Source of the DNA: RYN-230 sp963844695
GTDB taxonomy: Bacteria; Actinomycetota; Actinomycetes; Streptosporangiales; Streptosporangiaceae
Assembly (NCBI GenBank): GCA_963844695.1
Contig: CAWJPL010000035.1
Coordinates: 372,001-436,000 of the forward strand
Length of the DNA stretch: 64,000 bases
Direction of reading: 5' to 3'
Under the pieces are notes generated by a model. The model searched no databases and was not told the DNA's origin. It saw only the letters and a program-made list of their open reading frames with translations. The position numbers and the translations under genes were made by a program. Shown piece after piece: positions 35,133-43,559 of the stretch (its first letter is position 1; each line of letters begins with the position of its first letter).

Positions 35133-35313
35133 GATCGGGGCTGCCTCCTGGGAAGACTGGTGCTGGCCCATGACTGCGGTCTACCTGAGGGCACCGACAC
35201 AATCTCGAGTGGCCCTGGCGAGGATCCAGACTCAACGCAGGGTCAATCCCAGCTCAATCGCCCTCGGGCAGGCTGGTCCTATCAGGGCGGGCGAGGTGCC
35301 CGCCGCGGAATTG

Positions 35314-35352
35314 AGACGGCCAGCCGGACTGCGGGGTTCCGGCTGGCCGTCT
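35314..35352. terminator. 14-bp perfect hairpin after response regulator copy A
   Basis: AGACGGCCAGCCGG (35314-35327) pairs with CCGGCTGGCCGTCT (35339-35352), 11-nt loop. It lies 9 nt beyond the stop of the minus-strand regulator gene. A second hairpin GGCGGGC/GCCCGCC is at 35286-35306. The same pair occurs in copy B. Confidence 0.75.
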
Positions 35353-35360
35353 TGGCGTGT

Positions 35361-36116
35361 TCAGCGCCGGGGCCCGGACTCCGGGCTTGATCCTGCCGGG
35401 CCCGATCCTGGCGGGCCCGATCCTGGCGGGCCCGATCCTGGCGGGCCTGTTCCGCCGGGCGCGACGAGGCCGGTTTCGTAGGCGAAGACGACGGCCTGGG
35501 CCCGGTCGCGGAGGTCCAGCTTGGCCAGGATGCGGCCGACGTAAGTCTTGGTCGTCTGCTGGGCGATGACGAGGGTGTCGCTGATCTCGGTGTTGGACAG
35601 ACCGCGGGCGATCAGCCGCAGCACCTCGGACTCACGGTGGGTGAGCGCGCCGAGCGTGGCCGGGAACGGCGGGTCCGGGCGCGGCTGGCGGGCGAAGTCG
35701 GCGATCAGCCGCCGGGTCACCGCGGGGGCGAGCAGGGCGTCACCGGCGGCCACGACGCGGACCGCATGCACCAGCTCGGCAGCGGTGGCGTCCTTGAGCA
35801 AGAAGCCGCTGGCGCCGGCCCGCAACGCCTCGTACACGTAGTCGTCGAGGTCGAACGTGGTGAGCATCAGCACCCGCGGCCGCTCCGGGCCGGCTGCGGA
35901 GCCGAGGATCTGGCGGGTGGCCTGCAGGCCGTCCAGCACCGGCATCCGCACGTCCATCAGGACCACGTCGGGTCGCAGGTGCCGCGTCTGGCGGACCGCG
36001 TCGGCGCCGTCAGCGGCCTGGCCCACCACCACCAGGCCCGGCTGGGCGGCGAGTACCGCGGCGAAGCCTTCTCGCACCATGGCCTGGTCGTCGGCGATCA
36101 GGCATCGCGTCGTCAC
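35361..36116 (-). CDS. NarL/LuxR-type response regulator, copy A
   Basis: 251 aa from GTG 36116. Receiver domain: CLIADDQAMVREGFAAVL, phospho-acceptor Asp in DVVLMDVRMPVLDGLQATR, Thr in VLMLTTFDLDDYVYEAL and Lys in FLLKDA. The LuxR HTH has LTHRESEVLRLIARGLSNTE. The C-terminal tail is made of PPGSG repeats encoded by four 15-bp DNA repeats at 35389-35448. It differs from copy B almost only in that tail. It pairs with the kinase upstream. Confidence 0.93.
   Translation of the reverse strand: MTTRCLIADDQAMVREGFAAVLAAQPGLVVVGQAADGADAVRQTRHLRPDVVLMDVRMPVLDGLQATRQILGSAAGPERPRVLMLTTFDLDDYVYEALRAGASGFLLKDATAAELVHAVRVVAAGDALLAPAVTRRLIADFARQPRPDPPFPATLGALTHRESEVLRLIARGLSNTEISDTLVIAQQTTKTYVGRILAKLDLRDRAQAVVFAYETGLVAPGGTGPPGSGPPGSGPPGSGPAGSSPESGPRR
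35389..35448. repeat. 4 x 15-bp tandem repeat coding PPGSG
   Basis: GATCCTGGCGGGCCC units at 35389, 35404, 35419 and 35434, in frame with the regulator gene on the minus strand. Copy B has a diverged, non-identical version, so this is a fast-changing tail. Confidence 0.85.
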
Positions 36117-36201
36117 ACCGCTGGCCACCGCACCACCGGCCACCGCACCGCCGGAGCCGCACCGCCGTCCGGCGCACCGCCCGCCGACGCACCGCCGGCC
36201 G

Positions 36202-37565
36202 TCATGCCGTCTTGCCGAGCGGGAGCACCGCGGCCACCACGAAGCCGCCACCGGCCGACGGGCCGGCCGAGAGCGAGCCGCCGAGCAGCGCGACCCGCTC
36301 ACGCATCCCGGTCAGCCCGTGACCAGGCCCGGGTTCGCTCCCGACGGGCCCGCCGGGCCCGGCCGGGCCACCAGCCCCGGGCGCCGCCTGGCCCGTTGGC
36401 CACCCGCAGCAGGACCACCCCGGCATCGTGGCCCACCGACACGCTGACCGCCGCTCCGGGCGCGTGCTGGCTGGCATTCGACAGCGATTCCTGCACAATC
36501 CGGTACGCGCACACCGCAACGCCGGAAGGCACGTCGCTCATCGCCCCGGGTACGGCCAGCTCGACCGATACCCCGGCGCGGCGGGCGGCATCGACGAGCG
36601 CGGGCAGGTCTGATAGCTGGGGCTGCGGCGCCAGCCCGGCGGGCTGGTCGTAGCGCAGCACGCCGAGCAGCCGCCGCATCTCCGCCAGCGCCTCGCGGGC
36701 CACCCCGCTCAGCGAGCCGAACTCGGCGATGGCGGATTCGGGCAGATCGCTGAGGCGGTAGGGCGCGGTCTCAGCCTGGACCGCGATCAGCGACATGTGA
36801 TGGGCGACCACGTCATGCAGTTCCCGCGCGATCCGGGTGCGCTCCTCCAGCACGGCCCGCCGGGCCCGTTCCAGCTCGGTGCGCTCGGTCTGGGCGGCCA
36901 GCGCCTGCTCGGCACCCCACCGGGAACTGAGGCTGTCCAGGGCGATCGTCCCCACCGTGAACAGGATGGTCGCACTTATCGGGCCATTCAGGTCCGGCAG
37001 GTCCCGCACCAGCCACAGCCACCAGGGGATGAGGCTCAGCGCCCACATCCACCACAGCACCGGCCGCCGGTAGCGGACCCCGGCCACGCAGAACAGCACC
37101 AGCAGCACCGGCCACCTGTGCCGGGCCCCAGGGCCAGCCTCCCCGCCACTGCGCGGGTACCAGCGGGGCGAGCAGCAGCGCGAGCCACCCGATCCGCCAG
37201 CCCAGCAGCGGATACCGGGCCGCCAGCAGCAGCGGCGTCACCACCGCCACGACCAGCAGCAACTGCCCGGCGCTGAGCGGCGGGTAGTGGAAGTAGTAAC
37301 AGGGGCTGGCGCGGCACGACGTGGGCGGCGCGGGAGTGACAGTGGGCCTGGTATGGATGCTGGCCAGGTTGAGCACGAACAGCACCAGCGTCGTCAGGCT
37401 CAGCGCCAGATAGGCCCGGCGCCGCCACGGCGGGTGCCACCAGACCGGGGGCGCGTCCGGGCCGGCCAGCACCTGGATCAGCCCACGCCACGCCCCGCGC
37501 CACACCCGGCGCGCGACCAGGCCGGCGGCGCTCGCCGCCGGTGCCTGGCCAGGCATCCGTTTCAC
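36202..37565 (-). pseudogene. histidine kinase, copy A, two frameshifts
   Basis: The same gene as copy B (38899-40263), but with one extra C near 37108-37112 and a 2-base loss near 36383, so the membrane part, the catalytic part and the C-terminal end lie in different frames. The dimerisation motif ARELHDVVAHHMSLI and most of the ATPase domain survive in the middle frame. Because copy B is intact and the sequences are nearly the same, this copy is either decaying or mis-assembled. Confidence 0.88.
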
Positions 37566-37611
37566 GACCTCAGCGTAGGCCGCCAGCGGCCACCGCTCAT
37601 CACACCAGCAT

Positions 37612-37670
37612 GGTCATACCCAGGTATGAGCTCGCCCGGCCGCGGGGCCGGACTACCTGCGTGGTATGAC
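37612..37670. promoter_or_regulatory. inverted-repeat operator, copy A
   Basis: GGTCATACC at 37612-37620 and GGTATGACC about 42 nt later, with an extra CATACCCAGGTATG dyad. It lies between the kinase and the truncated ABC gene and is identical in layout to copy B. Confidence 0.6.
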
Positions 37671-37782
37671 CGCCGATCCGGCTCCCTGGTGCGATGACCG
37701 GCACCGGCCCAGCGGACAGCCTTAACGGCGGTGCTTCTTTCACGCATCGCCCTGTGTGTAACCCGTCTCCGGGAGGCGCATC

Positions 37783-37875
37783 ATGAATGTTGAGATCACC
37801 GGGCTGACCCGGCGCTTCGGCCGCACCATGGCAGTGGCGGGAGCGGACCTGCAGGCTGGCCCGGGAGTGTTCGGG
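37783..37875 (+). pseudogene. ABC ATPase fragment (first 31 codons)
   Basis: MNVEITGLTRRFGRTMAVAG and the next 11 residues equal the start of the ABC ATPase at 40482, then homology ends before the Walker A Gly-rich loop. The open frame continues into the copy B junction. It is a by-product of the tandem duplication and has no activity. Confidence 0.93.
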
Positions 37876-37884
37876 AGACATTGT

Positions 37885-37914
37885 CTTTTCCCTTGCTATA
37901 TCTCAAGGAATATG
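37885..37914. repeat. 30-bp motif at the left edge of duplication copy B
   Basis: CTTTTCCCTTGCTATATCTC, continuing AAGGAATATG, directly abuts the homologous block. Its partner is at 35103-35132. The placement at both unit borders suggests that it marks the original left boundary of the duplicated segment. Confidence 0.8.
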
Positions 37915-37998
37915 ACTCAACGCAGGATCAATCCCAGCTCAATCGCCCTCGGGCAGGCTGGTCCTATCAGGGCGGGCGAGGTGCCCGCCGCGGAATTG

Positions 37999-38037
37999 AG
38001 ACGGCCAGCCGGACTGCGGGGTTCCGGCTGGCCGTCT
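37999..38037. terminator. 14-bp perfect hairpin after response regulator copy B
   Basis: Same hairpin as in copy A, with stems at 37999-38012 and 38024-38037, just beyond the stop of the minus-strand regulator. Confidence 0.75.
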
Positions 38038-38045
38038 TGGCGTGT

Positions 38046-38813
38046 TCAGCGCCGGGGCCCGGATTTCGGGCCTGATCCTGCCGGCCCGATCCTGCCGAGC
38101 GCGATCCTGCGGCCCGATCCTGGCGGGGCCGATCCTGGCGGGCCTGTTCCGCCGGGCGCGACGAGGCCGGTTTCGTAGGCGAAGACGACGGCCTGGGCCC
38201 GGTCGCGGAGGTCCAGCTTGGCCAGGATGCGGCCGACGTAAGTCTTGGTCGTCTGCTGGGCGATGACGAGGGTGTCGCTGATCTCGGTGTTGGACAGACC
38301 GCGGGCGATCAGCCGCAGCACCTCGGACTCACGGTGGGTGAGCGCGCCGAGCGTGGCCGGGAACGGCGGGTCCGGGCGCGGCTGGCGGGCGAAGTCGGCG
38401 ATCAGCCGCCGGGTCACCGCGGGGGCGAGCAGGGCGTCACCGGCGGCCACGACGCGGACCGCATGCACCAGCTCGGCCGCGGTGGCGTCCTTGAGCAAGA
38501 AACCGCTGGCGCCGGCCCGCAACGCCTCGTACACGTAGTCGTCGAGGTCGAACGTGGTGAGCATCAGCACCCGCGGCCGGTCCGGGCCGGCTGCGGAGCC
38601 GAGGATCTGGCGGGTGGCCTGCAGGCCGTCCAGCACCGGCATCCGCACGTCCATCAGGACCACGTCGGGTCGCAGGTGCCGCGTCTGGCGGACCGCGTCG
38701 GCGCCGTCAGCGGCCTGGCCCACCACCACCAGGCCCGGCTGGGCGGCGAGTACCGCGGCGAAGCCTTCTCGCACCATGGCCTGGTCATCGGCGATCAGGC
38801 ATCGCGTCGTCAC
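38046..38813 (-). CDS. NarL/LuxR-type response regulator, copy B
   Basis: 255 aa from GTG 38813. The receiver and LuxR domains are residue-for-residue almost identical to copy A (DVVLMDVRMP, LTHRESEVLR). The C-terminal tail is 4 residues longer and differs (GRRIALGRIGPAG). It follows the kinase with about an 85-nt gap rich in CCACCGCACC repeats. Probably controls the divergent ABC transporter operon. Confidence 0.94.
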   Translation of the reverse strand: MTTRCLIADDQAMVREGFAAVLAAQPGLVVVGQAADGADAVRQTRHLRPDVVLMDVRMPVLDGLQATRQILGSAAGPDRPRVLMLTTFDLDDYVYEALRAGASGFLLKDATAAELVHAVRVVAAGDALLAPAVTRRLIADFARQPRPDPPFPATLGALTHRESEVLRLIARGLSNTEISDTLVIAQQTTKTYVGRILAKLDLRDRAQAVVFAYETGLVAPGGTGPPGSAPPGSGRRIALGRIGPAGSGPKSGPRR

Positions 38814-38898
38814 ACCGCCGGCCACCGCACCACAGCCACCGCACCGCCGGCGACCGCACCGCCGTCCGGCGCACCGCCCGCCGACGCACCGCCGGCCG

Positions 38899-40263
38899 TC
38901 ATGCCGTCTTGCCGAGCGGGAGCACCGCGGCCACCACGAAGCCGCCACCGGCCGACGGACCGGCCGAGAGCGAGCCGCCGAGGAGCGCGACCCGCTCACG
39001 CATCCCGGTCAGCCCGTGGCCAGGCCCGGGTTCGCTCCCGGCGGGCCCGCCGGGCCCGGCCGGGCCACCAGCCCCCGCGGGGCCGCCTGGCCCGTTGGCC
39101 ACCCGCAGCCGGACCACCCCGGCATCGTGATCCACCGACACGCTGACCGCCGCTCCGGGTGCATGCTGGCTGGCATTCGACAGCGATTCCTGCACAATCC
39201 GGTACGCGCACACCGCAACGCCGGAAGGCACGTCACTCATCGCCCCGGGTACGGCCAGCTCGACCGATACCCCGGCGCGGCGGGCGGCGTCGACGAGCGC
39301 GGGCAGGTCTGCTAGCTGGGGCTGCGGCGCCAGCCCGGCGGGCTGGTCGTAGCGCAGCACGCCGAGCAGCCGCCGCATCTCCGCCAGCGCCTCGCGGGCC
39401 ACCCCGCTCAGCGAGCCGAACTCGGCGATGGCTGATGCGGGCAGGTCGCTGAGGCGGTAGGGCGCGGTCTCAGCCTGGACCGCGATCAGCGACATGTGAT
39501 GGGCGACCACGTCATGCAGTTCCCGCGCGATCCGGGTGCGCTCCTCCAGCACGGCCCGCCGGGCCCGTTCCAGCTCGGTGCGCTCGGTCTGCGCGGCCAG
39601 CGCCTGTTCAGCACCCCACCTGGAACTGAGGCTGTCCACGGCGATCGTCCCCACCGTGAACAGGATGGTCGCACTTATCGGGCCATTCAGGTCCGGCAGG
39701 TCCCGCACCAGCCACAGCCACCAGGGGATGAGGCTCAGCGCCCACATCCACCACAGCACCGGCCGCCGGTAGCGGACCCCGGCCACGCAGAACAGCACCA
39801 GCAGCACGGCCACCTGTGCCGGGCCCCAGGGCCAGCCTCCCCGCCACTGCGCGGGTACCAGCGGGGCGAGCAGCAGCGCGAGCCACCCGATCCGCCAGCC
39901 CAGCAGCGGGTACCGGGCCGCCAGCAGCAGCGGCGTCACCACCGCCACGACCAGCAGCAACTGCCCGGCGCTGAGCGGCGGGTAGTGGAAGTAGTAACAG
40001 GGGCTGGCGCGGCACGACGTCGGCGGCGCGGGAGTGACGGTGGGCCTGGTATGGATGCTGGCCAGGTTGAGCACGAACAGCGCCAGCGTCGTCAGGCTCA
40101 GCGCCAGATAGGCCCGGCGCCGCCACGGCGGGTGCCACCAGACCGGGGGCGCGTCCGGGCCGGCCAGCACCTGGATCAGCCCACGCCACGCCCCGCGCCA
40201 CACCCGGCGCGCGACCAGGCCGGCGCTGCTCGCCGCCGGTGCGTGGCCAGGCATCCCTTTCAC
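38899..40263 (-). CDS. sensor histidine kinase (HisKA_3), copy B
   Basis: 454 aa. The N-terminal 210 residues hold about five membrane helices with a short Cys-containing outer loop (CRASPCYYF). The dimerisation/phospho-acceptor helix is ARELHDVVAHHMSLI, with the His about residue 247. The HATPase domain has YRIVQESLSNASQHAPGA (N box) and GHGLTGMRERVALLGG (G2), with a Gly/Pro-rich insert between them. It partners the regulator at 38046. The divergent ABC operon suggests a role in sensing an envelope-active compound. Confidence 0.93.
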   Translation of the reverse strand: MKGMPGHAPAASSAGLVARRVWRGAWRGLIQVLAGPDAPPVWWHPPWRRRAYLALSLTTLALFVLNLASIHTRPTVTPAPPTSCRASPCYYFHYPPLSAGQLLLVVAVVTPLLLAARYPLLGWRIGWLALLLAPLVPAQWRGGWPWGPAQVAVLLVLFCVAGVRYRRPVLWWMWALSLIPWWLWLVRDLPDLNGPISATILFTVGTIAVDSLSSRWGAEQALAAQTERTELERARRAVLEERTRIARELHDVVAHHMSLIAVQAETAPYRLSDLPASAIAEFGSLSGVAREALAEMRRLLGVLRYDQPAGLAPQPQLADLPALVDAARRAGVSVELAVPGAMSDVPSGVAVCAYRIVQESLSNASQHAPGAAVSVSVDHDAGVVRLRVANGPGGPAGAGGPAGPGGPAGSEPGPGHGLTGMRERVALLGGSLSAGPSAGGGFVVAAVLPLGKTA

Positions 40264-40309
40264 GATGTCAGCGTAGGCCGCTAGCGGCCACCGCTCATCA
40301 CACCAGCAT

Positions 40310-40369
40310 GGTCATACCCAGGTATGAGCTCGCCCGGCCGCGGGGCCGGACTACCTGCGTGGTATGACC
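40310..40369. promoter_or_regulatory. inverted-repeat operator between kinase and ABC operon
   Basis: GGTCATACC at 40310-40318 and GGTATGACC at 40361-40369 frame a GC-rich centre, and CATACCCAGGTATG (40313-40326) forms a smaller dyad. The site is 47 nt from the kinase start and 113 nt from the ABC start. Likely binding region of the response regulator. Confidence 0.6.
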
Positions 40370-40481
40370 GCCGATCCGGCTCCCTGGTGCGATGACCGGC
40401 ACCGGCCCACGCGGACAGCCTTAACCGCGGTGCTTCTTTCACGCATCGTCCTGTGTCTGACCCGTCTCCGGGAGGCGCATC

Positions 40482-41240
40482 ATGAATGTCGAGATCACCG
40501 GGCTGACCCGGCGCTTCGGCCGCACCATGGCCGTGGCGGGGGCGGACCTGCAGGCTGGCCCGGGAGTGTTCGGGCTGCTGGGCCCCAACGGGGCGGGTAA
40601 GACCTCGCTGCTGCGGATGATGGCGACGGCGGTGCCGCCCACCTCGGGCCGGCTCCGGCTGCTGGGCCGCGATCCGGGCCGCTACGGTCCGCGGCAGGAG
40701 ATCCGGCGCCGGCTCGGGTACCTGCCGCAGAACCTCGGCTACTACCCCGGCTTCACGGTGGCGGAGTTCGTGGAGTATTTCGCGCTGCTGAAGGAGATGC
40801 CCCCGGCGCGGGTTCAGGCCGCGGTGGCGGCGGCCGTCGAACGGGTCGAGCTGAGCGGCAAGGCGAAGGCCAGGCTGCGCACCCTGTCCGGCGGGATGCT
40901 GCGCCGGGTGGGGATCGCGCAGGCGATCGTCAACGAGCCGGAGTTGCTGCTGCTGGACGAGCCGACCGCCGGGCTGGATCCCCAGCAGCGGATGGTGTTC
41001 CGGGGCCTGCTCCGGGATCTCGGCCAGCGCGCCACGGTCGTGGTCAGCACCCACCTGGTGGAAGACGTCGGCGCCGCCTGCGCTCAGGTCGCGCTCATGG
41101 ACCAGGGCACGATCGTGTTTCATGGCACCCCGGCTGACCTGGTCGCCCGCGGCGAGGACGCGGCCGCGGAAGGCCGGGCCATCGGCGATTCGCCGCTGGA
41201 GCGCGGGTACAGCGCCGTCCTGGCCGGAGCACGGTCGTGA
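40482..41240 (+). CDS. ABC transporter ATPase
   Basis: 252 aa. Walker A LLGPNGAGKTSLLRMM, ABC signature TLSGGMLRRVGIAQAI, Walker B LLLLDEPTAGLDPQQ and the switch His in VVSTHLVEDV are all intact. ATG preceded by a GGGAGG. It overlaps the permease gene by 4 nt and is divergent from the two-component system. Type: bacitracin/antibiotic-style exporter ATPase. Confidence 0.95.
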   Translation: MNVEITGLTRRFGRTMAVAGADLQAGPGVFGLLGPNGAGKTSLLRMMATAVPPTSGRLRLLGRDPGRYGPRQEIRRRLGYLPQNLGYYPGFTVAEFVEYFALLKEMPPARVQAAVAAAVERVELSGKAKARLRTLSGGMLRRVGIAQAIVNEPELLLLDEPTAGLDPQQRMVFRGLLRDLGQRATVVVSTHLVEDVGAACAQVALMDQGTIVFHGTPADLVARGEDAAAEGRAIGDSPLERGYSAVLAGARS

Positions 41241-42784
41241 CCGCCACCAGCACCCCGGCCGTCTCCCGGCCGCTGCCGCGACCCCGTCATCCTGCCCTGG
41301 CGACGGCCCGGCTGCTGCGCCTGGAGCTGCGTCATAACGCCATGCTGTGGATGCTGCCGGTGGTCTTCGCCCTGTTCTGGCTCACCACGTACCGCAAGAC
41401 CATGGCCATGCCGCCCTTGTGGAACCTGCGCGCCGTCAGCCTGCAAAGCGGCGCGATCCTGGACTTCATCACCCCGGTGGTCGGCGCGGCCGCGTGGATG
41501 GGGTCCCGGGACGCCCGCCGCCACACCTCCGAACTGACGAGCATCACCGCCCGGCCGCGATGGGCCCGCCTGCTGCCGACGTGGGCCGCCACCACCTGCT
41601 GGGCCCTGGTGGGGTACCTGATCTGCCTGGCCGCCGCGTACGGGATGACCGCGCGCCAGGCCAGCTGGGGCGGCCCGCTGTGGTGGCCGGCCGCGGTCGT
41701 GGCCGCGAGCCTGCTGGCCTTCTCGGCGCTGGGACTCACCGCCGGGGCTCTGCTGCCCAGCCGGTTCACGGCCCCGCTGGCCGCCATCGCGGCGTTCTTC
41801 GTGCTCGCGCTCAGCACGCAACTCATCGTCGGCAGCCAGTCGTACTGGCAGGTCTCGCCGGTGGTCGCCGCCCCCTGGGACATCGGATCGAACGCGAGCA
41901 TGGCGACCTTCTACCCCTACGTTCCTGACCTGGCCATGGCCCAGGTGATGTTCCCCGCCGGGCTGGCGTTGGCGCTGCTGGCGGTCCTGGCCCTGCCCCG
42001 GGGCTCCGGCGGGCGACGCCTGCGCGCCGCCGCTGCGGCGGCCACCGCGGCCGGCCTGGTGGTGGCCGGGACCGCCGTGGCGCTGGCCGGAACCGGCCAG
42101 CTGGACAGCCAGGGCATGATCGCCATCCCGGCCCTGCACGACGCGGCCAGCGACCGGCCGCTCCGCTTCACCCCGGTCTGCAGCCATACCGCGATCCCGG
42201 TCTGCCTGAATCCCGCCTACGCGAGCTATCTTCCGGTCACGGTGACCGCCCTCGCCCCGCTGCTCAGCGAGGTGGCCGGCCTGCCGGGCGCACCGGCCCG
42301 CATCAGCCAGGCCGCAGCGGTCTTCCGGCAGGGAACCGGCAACGCCGTCAGCATCGGGCTGGCTGGCCCGGCTGTCAGCGGCCGGCCACCGGTGTTCCGC
42401 CTGCTGCTTCCGGTCCAGCTGGCAGGACCCGCCGTGACCACCAGCGAACTGGCCGCCCAGATCCGGTCGGGTGCCGGGCTCGGCATCGTCTCCAGCGTCG
42501 TCGGCGCGGGCCGCCACCCGTCCCCGGCCCAGCAGGCGGTGCTGGCGGTCCTGGCCCGCACGTCCGGCCTGCCGCAGCCCACCTCGCCTCCCCGCAGCAC
42601 ACCGTCGCGGAGCCGGGAGCGCGCGGCGCTGACCCCGCCGGCGCCAGAGCCGGCCCCCGGATCACCGGCCTACGCCGCCGCCCAGCGGTTCGCGGCGCTG
42701 ACCCCGCCGGCCCGCCGCATCTGGCTCGTGCGGCATCTGCCCGCCCTGCGGGCGGGCCGGATCACCCTGGCGCAGCTGCCATGA
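41237..42784 (+). CDS. ABC transporter-associated membrane protein
   Basis: 515 aa, GTG start. About six to seven membrane helices occupy residues 30-285. A large extracytoplasmic domain of about 200 residues follows (CSHTAIPVCLNPAYASYLPV with a Cys pair), and then a Pro/Ala-rich C-terminal end. It is the permease partner of the upstream ATPase. The substrate is unknown; the outer domain may be the ligand sensor for the system. Coupled by ATGA overlap to the next gene. Confidence 0.82.
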   Translation: MTATSTPAVSRPLPRPRHPALATARLLRLELRHNAMLWMLPVVFALFWLTTYRKTMAMPPLWNLRAVSLQSGAILDFITPVVGAAAWMGSRDARRHTSELTSITARPRWARLLPTWAATTCWALVGYLICLAAAYGMTARQASWGGPLWWPAAVVAASLLAFSALGLTAGALLPSRFTAPLAAIAAFFVLALSTQLIVGSQSYWQVSPVVAAPWDIGSNASMATFYPYVPDLAMAQVMFPAGLALALLAVLALPRGSGGRRLRAAAAAATAAGLVVAGTAVALAGTGQLDSQGMIAIPALHDAASDRPLRFTPVCSHTAIPVCLNPAYASYLPVTVTALAPLLSEVAGLPGAPARISQAAAVFRQGTGNAVSIGLAGPAVSGRPPVFRLLLPVQLAGPAVTTSELAAQIRSGAGLGIVSSVVGAGRHPSPAQQAVLAVLARTSGLPQPTSPPRSTPSRSRERAALTPPAPEPAPGSPAYAAAQRFAALTPPARRIWLVRHLPALRAGRITLAQLP

Positions 42785-43461
42785 CCGTCGGCGGAGCAGG
42801 CCACGTGGCGGCGGCGGCCGAACGGGCGAGCACCATGCGGCGAGCCCGGCCATCGGCCGCCGGAATGCGCCTGGTGCGGCTGTATGCCACCAGCCGGCGG
42901 GTCCCCGCGGCCCTGGCCGCGATCGTGGTGTGCGCTATCGGGCTGAGGATCGCGCTGGTCTGGCCCTGGGACACCTACGGCGCCCTGCAGTTGCCGCTGG
43001 TGTTCGAGGCCGGAGCCGCGGCCGCCATCACCACGGTGACCGCCAGCCGGCTCGGTGAACCGGAACGGGTGGCCGGCCGGTGGCTGCCGTTCCTGCGGCT
43101 GGCCACCGCGGCGGCCCTGACCGCGGTGGCGGTCGGCGCGCTGGCCGCCACCGGGGCCGGTGCGCAGCTGGCCGGCGGCACCCTGGACGCAGCGCGCAAC
43201 GTGGCCGGGATGACCGGCCTCGGGCTGCTGTGCGCGGCCGCTCTCGGCGGCGGCCTGGCCTGGGCCGGCCCGACCGGCTACCTGGTCGTCGGCGTGTACG
43301 CGCTGTACACGCAGTGGCACCACCCGGCGCTGACCACGCCGTGGATCTGGCCGGCCCGCCCCCCGCACGACCTGGGCGCGGCGATCTGCGCCGGCCTGGT
43401 GTTCACCGTCGGGCTGGCGGTCTTCGCGGTGCGCGGAGCCCGCGATCGCGCCGACGAGTGA
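42781..43461 (+). CDS. membrane protein of the ABC operon
   Basis: 226 aa with about six hydrophobic helices: ALAAIVVCAIGLRIALV, FEAGAAAAITTVTA, LATAAALTAVAVGALAA, GMTGLGLLCAAALGGGLAW, TGYLVVGVYALY and ICAGLVFTVGLAVFAV. No family recognised; it is probably the third subunit of the transporter because it overlaps the preceding gene by 4 nt. Confidence 0.78.
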   Translation: MTVGGAGHVAAAAERASTMRRARPSAAGMRLVRLYATSRRVPAALAAIVVCAIGLRIALVWPWDTYGALQLPLVFEAGAAAAITTVTASRLGEPERVAGRWLPFLRLATAAALTAVAVGALAATGAGAQLAGGTLDAARNVAGMTGLGLLCAAALGGGLAWAGPTGYLVVGVYALYTQWHHPALTTPWIWPARPPHDLGAAICAGLVFTVGLAVFAVRGARDRADE

Positions 43462-43559
43462 TCCGCAGCGGCGCCCGACTCCAGCGCCCGACCTCAGGCG
43501 CAGGTCCGCCCCGGCCACCCGGCAGCACCGGGGAGGCGGGCCGGGCTATTCTCACCCCC

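Larger units (their letters stand above)
35230..37875. repeat. tandem duplication, copy A (two-component system)
   Basis: A direct repeat of 37915-40574, with only scattered substitutions and a few small indels. It contains a hairpin, the response regulator gene, the kinase (frameshifted here), the divergent control region and the first 31 codons of the ABC ATPase gene. Homology stops abruptly after GTGTTCGGG at 37875. Confidence 0.95.
37915..40574. repeat. tandem duplication, copy B (two-component system)
   Basis: Direct repeat partner of 35230-37875 (offset 2685 at the left, 2699 at the right). The genes in this copy are intact and it continues without break into the full ABC transporter operon, so copy B sits in the original context on its right side. 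Confidence 0.95.

Noticed and set aside
35170..35569. Plus-strand frames across the terminator and repeat region of copy A (and the equivalents in copy B)
   Set aside because: They are duplicated only because the DNA is duplicated, and they read through hairpins and the antisense of the response regulator.
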